From Linanthus parryae (Eukaryota > Streptophyta > Magnoliopsida > Ericales > Polemoniaceae): 64,000 nucleotides of DNA. The translations under genes and the position numbers were made by a program. Where the stretch lies: the NCBI GenBank assembly GCA_023055425.1, contig JALGPY010000003.1, positions 21,449,001 through 21,513,000 on the forward strand, written 5' to 3'. The notes below the pieces were generated by a model. The model did no database searches. It was given only the letters and a program-made list of their open reading frames with translations, and was not told the DNA's origin. Below are positions 47,247 to 58,028 of this stretch, in pieces (the first letter of the stretch is position 1; each line of letters starts with the position of its first letter).

Positions 47247-47773
47247 AATTTTCTCCTTCTTGTTTGCTCTCTTCTTAGATCTGCCAGAAGGCTTTCCCTG
47301 TAGTTTGAATCCTGGCCGATTTGCGCTCCATTGTGGGTTTAGGGTTTTGAGAAGAGAATGAGATTGAGAGAAATAGAGAGAGAGCAGAGAGACGTAGAGA
47401 ATTGAGGGAGAATGAAGAAGAATAAGCCCTGACTTTCAGCTTATGTAGGTGAAAGAATGAGTCATAATAGGACCCTATTGAAATCAACATGCAAAGAATC
47501 TTTGAAAATATTTTTTGATATTTTAGAAAATTCTCTGAGTAATTCAAATATTATACATTTATCTAAATTAAGAGATAAGATATAATATTTGATGATCCAT
47601 TTTTTTTTTAAATACAGATGTTTCAAGACCTGGAGAACAATCTCAAGGCCTTGAGGTTTTCTGCAGTTTCAGAAATTTCAAAGCTTTGAACTATACTTTC
47701 AAGGCTTTGGAAAGTATAATCTCAAGGCTTTTAGATTTCAACACATACACACAAGTAAGTACCAATACTCCCC

Positions 47774-48253
47774 CTAAACCAATGCATCCTTGTTTAACAT
47801 ACCCAATTCAAGTCTTAGGGATGAAAACCTATCATCTGATAAAGGTTTAGTGAAAATATCAGCAATATGCATTGAAGTAGAAATAAAAGATAGAACAACA
47901 TCACCTTGTTCTGTATGATCTCTAAGAAAGTGATGTCTCACATCTATGTGCTTGGTTCTTGAGTGCTGGACTGGATTATTAGAGATTGAAATAGCACTTG
48001 TGTTGTCACAATGAATAGGCACATTTCTGAAATTATAGCCAAGATCTCTAAGTTGTTGTGCAATCCATAACACTTGCGAACAACAAGCTCCAGCTGCAAT
48101 ATATTCAGCTTCTGCAGTTGATAATGCTACAGAATTTTGCTTCTTAGAATGCCAACTGATCAGTGAAGATCCAAGAAATTGGCAACATCCAGAAGTACTC
48201 TTCCTATCTAGTTTATATCCTGCAAAATATGCATTTGAATAGCCACTCAACAT
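47774..48253 (-). pseudogene. Sirevirus RNase H
   Basis: An open frame of 159 codons with KSTSG, STAEAEYIA, the CDN box and the DIFTKPL end of Copia pol. The first catalytic Asp of the usual Y-S-D motif is Asn here (YSNAYFAG), so the enzyme is probably inactive. It is separated from RT by a frame break at about 48255. Confidence 0.82.
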
Positions 48254-48257
48254 AAAA

Positions 48258-49350
48258 TTAGATCTTCCTTGGATACCAAAAACTCAAGTCTCTGGTTCCA
48301 TTCAAATATCTAAAAATTCTTTTGACAGCAGTTAAATGACTTTCCTTAGGATCTGCTTGAAATCTAGCACACATACAGAAACTGAACATAATATCAGGTA
48401 TACTAGCAGTTAAATACAAAAGAGATCCAATCATACCTCTATATTCCTTTTGATTCACACTCTTACCATTTGAATCCTTGTCTAATGAGAGTGATGAACT
48501 CATATGAGTTTTAAGCACCTTGGACTGTGACATATTGTACTTGTTCAATAAGTTCTTGGTATACTTTCCTTGATGAACAATATTCCTTTCTTCATTTGTA
48601 AAATATGAAGTCCAAGAAAGAAATTTAGTTCTCCCATTAAGCTCATCTCAAACTCCCTGCACATCAGACTAGAGAACTGTTTTGAAAGAGAATCATTAGT
48701 AGCACCAAACAAAATATCATCCACATATACCTGAACTACTAACAAGTCACTTTCATGATGTTTAATAAAAAGAGTTTTATCAACTAGACCTCTCTTGAAT
48801 TTGTTAACAAGTAAAATTTTTGAAAGTCTATCATACCAAGCCCTTGGAGCTTGTTTTAATCCATAAAGAGCTTTGTCTAGTTTGTAAACATGATCAGGAA
48901 AGTTTTCATCTTCAAAACCAGGATGTTGTGCTACAGAAACATCTTCTTGTAAATAGCCATTCAGAAAAGCACATTTGACATCCATTTGATAAAGTTTTAT
49001 GTGATTGTGAGATGCAAATTCAAGAAGTATTCTAATAGCTTCTAACCTGGAAACAGGAGCAAAAGTCTCCTCATATTCTATACCTTCTTCCTGATTATAT
49101 CCCTGTGCCACAGTCTGGCTTTGTTCCTTACCACTTTGCCATTCTCATCAAGCTTATTTCTGAACACCCATCTGGTTCCTATAACTGATTTTTCCTTTGG
49201 CCTGGGAACCAGATTCCATGCCTTGTTTCTTTCAAATTCATTAAGCTCACTTTGCATTGCAATGATCCAGTCTGCATCTTCAAGTGCTTCCTTGGTATTT
49301 TTAGGCTCAATCAATGATACAAAGGCACTAAAAGCACACAAGTTCTTCAA
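48258..49350 (-). pseudogene. Sirevirus reverse transcriptase
   Basis: Three frames (49350-49078, 49111-48545, 48548-48258) together cover the RT domain: the WVFRNKLDENG start, DVKCAFLNG, the YGLKQAPRAW block and the YVDDI catalytic box. Frame changes lie near 49100 and 48550. The catalytic residues are intact but the protein cannot be made as one chain. Confidence 0.87.
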
Positions 49351-49463
49351 CTGACCACCTGTCTGAGTTCCACTTGATGGATCAGATATGATATTATAAG
49401 CTGGATGATCTGCAAGATACTTAAACTTCTACCTTGGTATACAGGAATATATTCCTTCAAGGT

Positions 49464-50429
49464 TTAAGTTCTTGAAACAGTAGAGGGAGCATCATAGAAA
49501 GTTTCAGTTTCTGTCTCAAGGCTTTGAGATTTTGGCTCTGCAGGGGGTTCAAGGCCTTGAGATTCTACTGATTGATTCTGCACTTTAGTTTTGCCTTTGT
49601 CCTCTTTCACAGCATCATCATCAGACTCATGCTTGTTCAAATTCAGATCTGAAAAACTTTCACTCAGATAATCCTTAGTACTTTCATCAAAAAACACATG
49701 AATACTCTCTTCTACAATCTTGGTTTTTCTATTGTAAATTCTATAAGCTTTGCTAGTTTGAGAATATTCAAAAAATACACCTTCATCACTTCTAGCATCA
49801 AATTTACCAAGATTGTCTCTACCATTATTATGCACAAAACAGATACAACCAAAATGTTTGAAATAAGATACACTAGGCTTCCTACCTTTAAACAGTTCAT
49901 AAGGAGTCTTATTCAAAAAAGGTCTAATCAAACAACTATTTAGCACATAATTGGCAGTATTAACAGCTTCTGCCCACAAGAACTTTGGCAAATTACTTTC
50001 AAGTAGCATGGTTCTAGACATATCCTCAAGTGTCCTATTTTCCCTTTCAACTACTCCATTTTGCTGTGGAGTTCTAGGTGCAGAAAAGTTGTGTGATATG
50101 TCATGCTTTGCACAAAATAAATCAAAGTCAAGTTGATCAAATTCCCTACCATGATCACTTCTAATGGATGCAACATGTAAATTTTTCAAAGTTTGAAGTT
50201 CTTTGCACAATCTAGAAAATTCAGACAAGGCTTCAGTTTTGTCTCTAATAAACATTACCCAAGTAAATCTAGAATAATCATCTACTATAAAAAGCATATA
50301 CCTCTTACCTTTTGGGGTTTGAACTCTCATAGGACCACATAAGTCCATATGCAACATTTCTAAGGTTCTAGAAGTACTTAAAAAGTTTTTTGGCTTGAAT
50401 GAGCTTCTGGTTTGTTTACCTTGTAGCAA
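49464..50429 (-). pseudogene. Sirevirus integrase
   Basis: An open frame of 321 codons. The D,D35E residues are in MDLCGPM, SDHGREFD and NGVVERENRT. The C-terminal part has the usual GKFDARSDEG and an acidic tail that includes residues encoded by the CAAGGCCTTG palindromes. The preceding zinc-binding region is in another frame. Confidence 0.88.
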
Positions 50430-50900
50430 ACCTCATCATCTGAAAATTTTTGTGATGGTAATCCTCTTACCAAATCGTTTGAGATGAATTTGTTCAAGGT
50501 GTGTATGCTAATATGACCAAGCTTTCTATGCCAAAGCTTTGAATCCTCCTTCAAGGCCTTGAGGCATTTTAACTTGTCAGCTACAACACAGTTGGTACTC
50601 ATAGCATATAGATTATATGATCTAGGAGCAGTGAGTATGCAATCTCCAGATTTCTCATCTTGCACCACACATTTCTCCTCGTCAAATATAGCTTTATAAC
50701 CTTTATCACATTACTGAGAGATACTAAGCAGATTATATTTAAGTCCATCTACAAGATAAACATTAGAGATAGAGTTGGTAGAACCATTACCAATACTACC
50801 TATACCAATAATATTGCATTTTGCTTTGTTTTCTGTAAGCTCAGTAAAGAGAGATTTCTTTCCACTCATATGTCTGGAACAACCACTGTCTAAAATCTAT
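50378..50900 (-). pseudogene. Sirevirus protease and pre-integrase region
   Basis: The aspartic protease motif (LDSGCSRHMSG) lies at about 50900-50868, directly after a stop codon. A second stop is near 50712. The pre-integrase part keeps WHRKLGH, but the second zinc-binding pair is damaged by a short deletion (only one Cys left) that shifts the frame. Confidence 0.78.
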
Positions 50901-51611
50901 TTATGATCTTTCAAGGCCTTGGTGACATCCTGCAAAAGTAAATAACTGCCTCAACAGGCTGTTAGACCAAGTGCAGAACTTTGAGTCATACTCAGAATCA
51001 GCCATGTTTGGTGGTCTAATTCCTTTTGGAACCCAAATCTGCCTAACATGTCCCTTAAGCTGACAAGGATAAGTATTCCTCATAATGCGAGGTTCTGATC
51101 TTCTGAAGGGACAAGTTAATATGATACGACTAATTTTTCCACAGTAATGACGCTTTGGAGAATGTCTGCTACCAGATTTGACAAAAGTAGTTTGGCTTTT
51201 CTTTGGAAAATTTGGATTATATCCAATCCCACTTTTATGCATTGATTTCAGACTTCCTCCAAGAATGAGATTTAGATTATGTTCTGAGCCTGTAAAACTG
51301 GCTAGGACCTTTTTAGACTCTTGAAGTTTCTCAGTCAAGGAACAGATTTGTTGTTCTAAATCCTCAGGATGAGTCTTTAGATCAACATATCTTTCATTCA
51401 AAAGAGTGTTTTGATCAACAATCTCTTTTATCTGCGCCTTCAAGGCTTTGAATATGCTGTCCAAGGCCTTGAAGTCCTTTTCAATTTTTCTCTTAGAAAC
51501 TTCAACAGTTTTGTTGGTAAAAACTAGGTCCAGGTTTTCTTTTACCTGCTCATGAATCTTAATCTTTAAAGAAGAAATCTCATTTCTATAGCTTTCCTCA
51601 TTTAAAAACAT
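50901..51611 (-). pseudogene. Sirevirus gag C-terminal coiled-coil region
   Basis: A 236-codon frame, mostly heptad-like (Lys/Glu/Leu-rich) over its first 110 residues, as seen between the zinc knuckle and protease in Sirevirus gag. Two CAAGG(C/T)(C/T)TTG palindromes in this stretch encode Lys-Ala-Leu pieces. Confidence 0.65.
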
Positions 51612-51661
51612 ACTCTTGAGAATTTCAGGAAGTACATTAGAAGGACTAGCAAGAAGATTTT

Positions 51662-52766
51662 TTACCGTATCCTCAATATGTCTGTCTGATGACTTTTATT
51701 CATCATGTTTGGCCATGAAGCACAAGAGGCCATCATGGCTTTCTTCTTTTTGTTGTCACTGTCTTTCTTTTGAAGGTTCATGTTCTTCTTCTTTTGTGGA
51801 CAATCCCTTACTAAATGATCTGCATCACCACATTCAAAACAACTCATTACTTTAGTTTTATGTAACTGTGATGAAGACTTACCTTTGTAGTCCTTGCTGC
51901 TTGAAGGTCTTGATCTCTCGCTGTTGAAGTCCCTGTTACCAGAGTTTCTTTTCTTCTTGAGAATCCTGGCCAAGGCCTTGGAGATCAATGCTAAAGCCTC
52001 TTCATCATCATGCTCATCTTCAGTCTCAAGGCTTTGATATTTATCATTGTCTTTAGCCTTGAGTGCTAAGTTCTTGATGTTTTCACTCAGATCACCTTCT
52101 ACATCCTTCATGGACATTTCATGAGTGAGCAGCTTTCCTTGTAGATCATCTAGCTGAAGAAGACTTAAATCCTGAGCTTCCTCAATAGCTGTTGTCTTTG
52201 GCTCCCACTTGGCTTTTGGAAAGCTTCTCAGAATTTTCCTGACCTTTTCTTCATTTGAAAACTTCTTTCCCAATGACTCCAGATTATTCACCACATTAGT
52301 GAATCTTTTGAACATCTCCTTGATGGTCTCATCTGAGTTCATCTTGAACAACTCATATTGCCTTAGAATTATGTTAACTTTGGTCTGTTTAACCTGTCTT
52401 GTTCCTTCATATGTCACAACCAGATTATCCGATACTTCTTTGGCACTTTTGCAATTTGACACTGTTGAACTCATCTGCATTAAGAGCACGGTATAGCAGA
52501 TTCATAGCCTTGTAATATTTTGATACCTTTTCTAGTTCAGTAACTGAAAGATTTTCCTCAGACTTGATGCATCTAACTCCATCTATGGTGGTGTTATACT
52601 CATGAGGACCATTCTGAACTATTGACCACAGTTCCATGTCTTGATCTATGATGAACATCTTTATCGATGCCTTCCAGTGCATGAAGTTATCACCACAAAA
52701 CAATGGAGGTCTGTTTGCTGCCCTTCCTTGTGATAATCCACCATCTCCTACATTACTCATAGTCAC
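51662..52766 (-). pseudogene. Sirevirus gag (UBN2 type) with zinc knuckle
   Basis: Two overlapping frames (52766-52425 and 52489-51662) make up gag with one frameshift between about 52430 and 52489. The start has the Copia gag pattern (Pro-Pro-Leu-Phe, Asn-Phe-x-x-Trp-Lys). The second frame carries the CCHC zinc knuckle CFECGDADHLVRDC near 51845-51805, followed by a Lys-rich tail. A stop separates it from the coiled-coil part. Confidence 0.86.
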
Positions 52767-52796
52767 AAGATTGTTAGATCTATATTAGTGACCCAA

Positions 52797-52808
52797 GCTC
52801 TGATACCA
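52797..52808 (-). promoter_or_regulatory. Sirevirus primer binding site (initiator tRNA-Met)
   Basis: TGGTATCAGAGC on the minus strand, two bases after the 5' LTR. This is the standard Copia primer site. Confidence 0.95.
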
Positions 52809-52810
52809 AT

Positions 52811-54305
52811 TGAAAGTTTGTAATGTTGACTCAATACAGGACCAAAATACTCTAGAAGGGGGGGGAGTTTAATAGAGTATGAAAACTTTTTACAAAACAC
52901 AAATTTAAACTAAATAACTATGTGTGAAACTCAAATCTCAAGGCCTTGAGATTTTAGAAAACAGTATGAAAATTTCAAAAGCAAAATAGAAAGCTTCAAG
53001 GCCTTGAACTATAACCAGTTATGAACAGTTTATAAACCCTAGTTTGATTTGAGTTGTGTGCAACAAAAAATAACAAAAACTGTAAAGTAAAGAACACAAG
53101 GCAATTTACAGGGTTCAGTCCCAATGGACCTAATCTCTTCCTGAGGGATCTAAACCCTCCAGGATTGGGCAAACACTTCTTATTAGTCACATAGAAACAA
53201 CCCTAGATCTTCAAGCCTAAGTGAATTTCCTTACACCTATACAGCTTGTGGTTCCCAACCTATCTAGTATCAGCTACTGACTGTTGAGCTAACAAGAACC
53301 TCTTGTTGTTCACTTAAACAACCAACCACTAGGTTTAGTGAGATTTTAGATATACAAAAGATAAGCAGATTATAAAACAGATGAAGAACACAGTAGAAGA
53401 ATAAGCTTGTGAAGGCCTGGATGTGTTCTTCTGGAAACTGGAATGATTGATCTTCTGAAAGCTGGAATTGAAGCCTGAATGTGTGTGTGTTTGAATGCTT
53501 GATCTCCCACGAACATTTCACACCTCTCTCAGTTCTCTGCAAGCTTTTCTCTTTCTTTCAAAATTCAAACTAGTCTTTCATCCACTCACTGCAACTGAAT
53601 GAGAGATTTTAGGATCTCAGTTCCTGCAAATCCTCATCATTTCCAACTACAATTCAAACTACTCTGAGTAGATATTCGTTGGAGTTTGTTGAGATTGCAT
53701 TTGCACGTTTAACAAACCTGCAACAACATTAAAACATAGCAACAACAAAATCCAAAAATATAACAGCACTAAGTCTGTTTGGATTTCCAGTTTCTGAATA
53801 AAAACTTGATGAGTGAGTGAAACAATAATCTGATTAACTTCTGAAACGTATAACTTATGATAAACTAGTTTAAGACTCTTCGAAGTCATTAAACAATCAC
53901 AATAATAAAGATCAAACCCTGCAAGAAAGAATCAAATTAACTCTGTAAAGCTGTCAGCAGCTCAAGGCACATCTCAAGGCCTTGAAGCTCTGATCATGCT
54001 TCATAGTCTTTCAAATTTAAAACCAGAAATCTATGATTCTATCTGATCAGGATATTTGCAATTGTGTTATATATAGAGAGAATATGAAACATAAGTATTT
54101 GCAGCAAATCTATGATCTTAATAATCAGATAGCCAATCTGCAACACAAGATTGTTAGAGCATTCAGCATAATAGAGCTACTCTCAAGGCTTTGAAGCTCT
54201 GCTCAGTATCTCAAGGCCTTGGAGCCTCAGAAATACTTTGTCTTTTTCTTTCATCACTCAAAAAAGTTACTTCTCTAAACACTTTTAAGGGTCTTTGAGT
54301 CAACA
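52811..54305 (-). repeat. Sirevirus 5' LTR
   Basis: It pairs with 43633-45129 and is flanked on its outer side by CAAAT (54306-54310). It carries four exact CAAGGCCTTG palindromes (52939, 52997, 53975, 54212). Confidence 0.92.
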
Positions 54306-54433
54306 CAAATATTACTCCTTATTCACATTTTCAATTTGATCAATCCTAATTCACATTTTCAACCTCCCTCTTCCTCCAATTTGACTCATGTCCAATATTG
54401 AAACGATTTTGAGGGTTATACATCTACAACCGG

Positions 54434-54623
54434 CAGGGGCGGAGCCAGGTATTCGAAATACCCGGGGCACTCTTGCAAGATATTCAAAATACCTAAGGCA
54501 CTATCGTTATTTTGGAAAGGGCACAATTTGATTTTTTTTTATACATTATAGGATAAAATTGTGGTTTTTCAAAATTTTGGGTAGGGCACATGCCTACCGG
54601 TTCCGCGGGCTGCTCCGCCCCTG
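54434..54623. mobile_element. Short hAT-type MITE in CERK1 intron 1
   Basis: Ends CAGGGGCGGAGCC and GCTCCGCCCCTG are inverted. The 8-bp flanks ACAACCGG and ACAACGGG agree at seven of eight positions. Total length 190 bp. Confidence 0.8.
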
Positions 54624-54631
54624 ACAACGGG

Positions 54632-55449
54632 ACTATATTGCTTCAATTCAAATGCTAATGTGCCATTTCATCGACATGTTCCTCTGTTGGATAATACATC
54701 GACCTTACTAGGGTTATATTTACTTGCTAACTTCAAGTTGACTTGAAGTGTTACTTTTAAGATGCTCGCATCTATAATAAAACATTTATGTCCAAATTTT
54801 GAATGTTAAGGTGTCGAATTCACTAATTAAATGATGCAAGAACTTGTTAAGGTTTTTATATTTATTTATATTTGTTAGCAATTGGTGCGCCCATGTGGGG
54901 TGCCCAATGCAATTATCGTAATCTTATGGGGTTAGTTGCACTAATATACAAACCTAGAGGGGTTAGTAGCTAATGTTCAAACCCTAGGTTTATGTGCAAA
55001 CCTAGGAGAAGTTATGCCTATTTAAGGAGGCAGCCTCCTACATATTATATTGCTATTCCACACAGTAAAGTTACTCTGTCTAGATTCACTCTAGTTGTAG
55101 AGAACCCTAGTCTCTCTCCAACTACATCCAAGGAGGTGGAACGTAGGGTGAATCATAGTGTTCGTCCTTGAGATTCACACTAGATTGGTGGAAGCAAGAT
55201 CAAGAAGGAGGCGCGTGAAAGCAAGCAATCTACGATCATCCGCTGCGCTTAGGAGCTAAGGAAGACAAAGCAAACACATGAATCTTCCGCTATAATTCAT
55301 GTTGTAGATCTGTATGTGATAGATCCTTCCTGCCCTTCAAGATTAAAACTCTTAAACACATTTTATGAGGCCTCAAAAACATGATTATAGCTATTTTCTT
55401 TTACATGCATCGATTCCCGTAATATAAATACCCGAAGTGGAAAACTAAC
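54632..55449 (-). other. CERK1 intron 1, 5' part, with LTR-like stretch
   Basis: From TGTTAGCAATTGGTG (54873) to about 55345 the plus strand resembles a Copia LTR in style (conserved-looking block TCTTCCGCT...GATCTGTATGTGATAGATCC). I could not find matching ends or a target duplication, so the assignment stays open. The splice donor of exon 1 lies at 55449/55448. Confidence 0.35.
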
Positions 55450-56043
55450 CTTTGGCGGGTACAAACACAAGTTCTGATCCGGAACTAAAGTTGGATCCCG
55501 GGTTGTACCTGCGGTGCAAGTCCTCTGACACCCCGGACTCTGCAGCCAAAAACGACAAGTTCTTGCCTGCCCGAAGAGGGTACGTCGCGAACAACCCGTA
55601 ACCCACCGACACCCTCAGGTCCACGCACGAACAATTCATGGCAACATTGATGGAAACGAAATCCGGTATATGGGTCGGGTCGTAGATGTTGACCCGCTGA
55701 AGCCAATGTATGTTTGTGAGATTAGCAAAAGACAGCCTAGCAATCTTTTCATAAGTTTCATCACTCTGGATTGTGTAGGTGAAGGTATGCCCCAAGAAAT
55801 CTCCATTGATGCAATCGCACGAGAACGGGACATTGATCCGGGTACCCGTCTGGATGCTATCCGGGTTTGGGTTATGTGGGTTGAATGATAGGATATCTGG
55901 AATCTTTTGGGTGAAGAGGGTGCTGATGTAAGTGAGGTTTGAGCCTTCCCATACATAGTATGAAGCCATAGCAAGTCCACAGCCACTTTTGCAATTGGCT
56001 TCCGAAACAAAGCAAGAACAGAGGAGAAACAGAGCAAGCAAGA
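55450..56043 (-). pseudogene. CERK1-like exon 1 body (copy 2): three LysM modules
   Basis: 198 codons encode the rest of the signal peptide and the complete ectodomain. LysM1 starts after CKSGC, LysM2 after the CDC motif, LysM3 after CSC. The donor is AAAG|GTTAGT, phase 1, matching the acceptor of exon 2 at 42640. The frame is also open upstream into the inserted LTR, so an LTR-derived N-terminus is possible. The first copy (11582-12175) has the same length. Confidence 0.88.
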
Positions 56044-56248
56044 TGTTATGATCCGGGCAGAGCTTAGAGAACGATGATAATAGACGAAACAAGAACACAC
56101 CCGATATAATGTGGTTCACTAGCGATGAGCTAGCTACCTCCACGACCCGAAAAAACCCCAATTTATTAGAGAGAAACCCACGAATGCAATCCACACTATG
56201 GCCAAAGGCCATAGTGACAACCCACAATGTTTAGACACAACCTAGGTC

Positions 56249-56262
56249 CCTTATATAAACAT
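56249..56262 (-). promoter_or_regulatory. TATA box of the small Copia 3' LTR
   Basis: TTTATATAAGGG on the minus strand, in the 3' LTR that reads toward the LysM exon. It lies about 40 bp upstream of the first in-frame ATG (56212) of the fused LTR-LysM reading frame. In copy 1 this part of the LTR is deleted. Confidence 0.5.
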
Positions 56263-56952
56263 ATAGAACCTACTTAGTTCCCAAGACATCCCAAAACGAC
56301 TATAGAACAAATAAGGAAACAACCCAGAAACTGCCAAAGTTTGCCGCCCCAATTTGTTTCCTAAATCTCTTAGCCGCCTTTGACTTTTGCCGCCTTTGAC
56401 TTCAAGTCATATGCAACAAATATCCACCTTGACTCGAATCATCTCAGAAACCGAACCTGAACCGATGCTTTTCTCCAATAATCAATCGAAACATTTCGCA
56501 GCTGTATGCGAAACCCTTACATCACTAGTTGCTCCAACTTCGCCAAGTTCCTGCAACGAGTTCCCCCAGTGATGCTCAAACTCCCGTCTAGTTCCTGCAA
56601 TCGAGCCCTATCGATGCTCCAACTACGGCCGAGTTCCTGCAATCGAATCCCCTGTTTGTTTTTCCAACTCCCCATGAGCTCCTACAACAAAATTGTTTGT
56701 TGTTCCGACTCCCACCGAGTCCCAAAAACAAAACACCCCAACACGTTGCTCCAGTTCCCACTGAATTCCTGCAACATTTTGCGAAATTGCTCCAATTCCC
56801 ACCGAATTCCTGCAATATCGCCCCCTGCGCGCCTCATACGCGCCCCCTTGCACGTCTCACACGTATCGTGTCCCTCGTCAGAGACTCCCCCATGCCAAAT
56901 CCGCCTCCTCGTCAAGAGAACGAATTCCTTGCCCCCAACGGGGCCTAGATAA

Positions 56953-57360
56953 CTAGACCATCCTGCGAAGTACCCTCCACCTGCAGCCAAATCTGCAGAT
57001 CATGAGTTCATCCTTCGTCCACCGGTGTCTCTTTTCTCTACCGCTTGAACAGACGTCACCGTAGCTTCCCTTGGCCGCCATTAATGCGCCGGAACCTTGA
57101 CTATCTGAACCCCCATACGCAGCCCTATGCCACGTCCCCTCTAGCTGAGACTCAAACTCAGCGGTGGTGGTTGTATAAGCCCCCTCTTTATCTTCCGCCA
57201 ATGGAAGCCACAGACCTTGCTGCTTCAACAAAGCACGTACCTTGATCTGCCAAAGACTGAAGCTGTTTCTCCCTGTGAACTTGTCGATCTTGGTCATCCC
57301 TTCAGTCATCTTCTCTGCAGCTCCTTTACCAGATCCGTAACCCCCAAACGCGTGCTCCAC
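56953..57360 (-). pseudogene. Copia gag N-terminal fragment (copy 2)
   Basis: Begins near the primer site and carries the Phe-x-Gly-Arg-Asn and Leu-Leu-Lys-Gln-Gln-Gly-Leu-Trp pattern of Copia gag, then loses similarity. It is the only coding relic in this element. Confidence 0.7.
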
Positions 57361-58028
57361 CTTGATCCTGAAACTGTAGCTTTGAATTTCGCGGATTGTG
57401 AAACCCTATCCCTATAGCTCACCTTGATCTGGGAACACCGCAACCCAAGCTCTGATACCATTTTGTTATGATCCGGGCAGAGCTTAGAGATCGATGATAA
57501 TAGACGAAACAAGAACACAAGAACACACCCGATATAACGTGGTTCACTAGCGATGAGCTAGCTACCTCCACGACCCGAAAAAACCCTTTTTTTATTAGAG
57601 AGAAACCCACGAATACAATCCACACTATAGCCAAAGGCCATAGTGACAACCAACAATGTTTAGACATAACCTAGGTCCCTTATATAGACATATAGAACCG
57701 ACTTATTGCCCAAGAAATCTAAAACGACTATGGAACAAATAAGGAAACAACCCAGAAACTACAAAGTTTGCCGCCCCAATTTGTTTCCTAAATCTCTTAG
57801 CCGCCTTTGACTTTAGCCGCCTTTGACTTCTAGTCATATTCAACACAAGAACATGGAGGGGAGAGGTCTGTTTGATGATACAATCATTGTGTGTAAGGGA
57901 GAGGGAAAGATGAGAAGTAATGGTTTTTGGTGTTTCATAATTTTGGGTTTTGTTGAATTGGGTATTACTTTAGATCATTAGTGGGTTGGTTTTTGTTTGT
58001 TTTCATGTTGTTACGTTCATTAATTTAT

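Larger units (their letters stand above)
43633..54305 (-). mobile_element. Complete Sirevirus-type Copia retrotransposon
   Basis: LTRs lie at 54305-52811 (5') and 45129-43633 (3') on the minus strand, about 1.5 kb each, starting TGTTGACTC and ending CTTTCA. The 5-bp duplication CAAAT flanks it (43628-43632 and 54306-54310). The initiator-Met primer site TGGTATCAGAGC is the complement of 52797-52808, and the polypurine tract AAGGGGGAGA is next to the 3' LTR (about 45131-45141). The order gag, protease, integrase, RT, RNase H, then an extra ORF before the 3' LTR is the Sirevirus (SIRE/Maximus) plan. The LTRs differ at many sites, so the insertion is not recent. gag-pol has several frameshifts. 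Confidence 0.93.
56044..57845 (-). mobile_element. Small non-autonomous Copia element in the CERK1 signal peptide (copy 2)
   Basis: The 1802-bp element has complete LTRs: 5' LTR 57464-57845 and 3' LTR 56044-56418. It is flanked by TCTTG on the minus strand (CAAGA at 56039-56043 and 57846-57850). The Met primer site is the complement of 57449-57460. Internally it has only a gag start (57360-56953) and the minisatellite. It is inserted after the third codon of the CERK1-type frame. Confidence 0.92.
42178..57854 (-). pseudogene. CERK1-like LysM receptor kinase, exons 1-3 (copy 2), kinase lost
   Basis: Exon 1 is 57854-57851 plus 56043-55450 once the inserted small Copia element and one target-duplication copy are set aside. 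Exon 2 (42640-42479) encodes the transmembrane helix and basic stop-transfer (FYRRKK). Exon 3 (42380-42178) encodes the juxtamembrane and the glycine loop ([10 protein letters not shown]). Donor and acceptor sites and codon phases (1, 1, 0) all fit. The ectodomain keeps CKSGC, CDC and CSC and three LysM modules. The kinase ends before the catalytic lysine; no further exon is in the window. Intron 1 holds a 10.7-kb Sirevirus. CERK1 receptors bind chitin oligomers at the plasma membrane. If transcribed, the product would be a membrane LysM protein without kinase. Confidence 0.9.

Noticed and set aside
54873..55345. Possible solo Copia LTR in CERK1 intron 1
   Set aside because: Style of sequence fits, but matching terminus and 5-bp duplication were not found.
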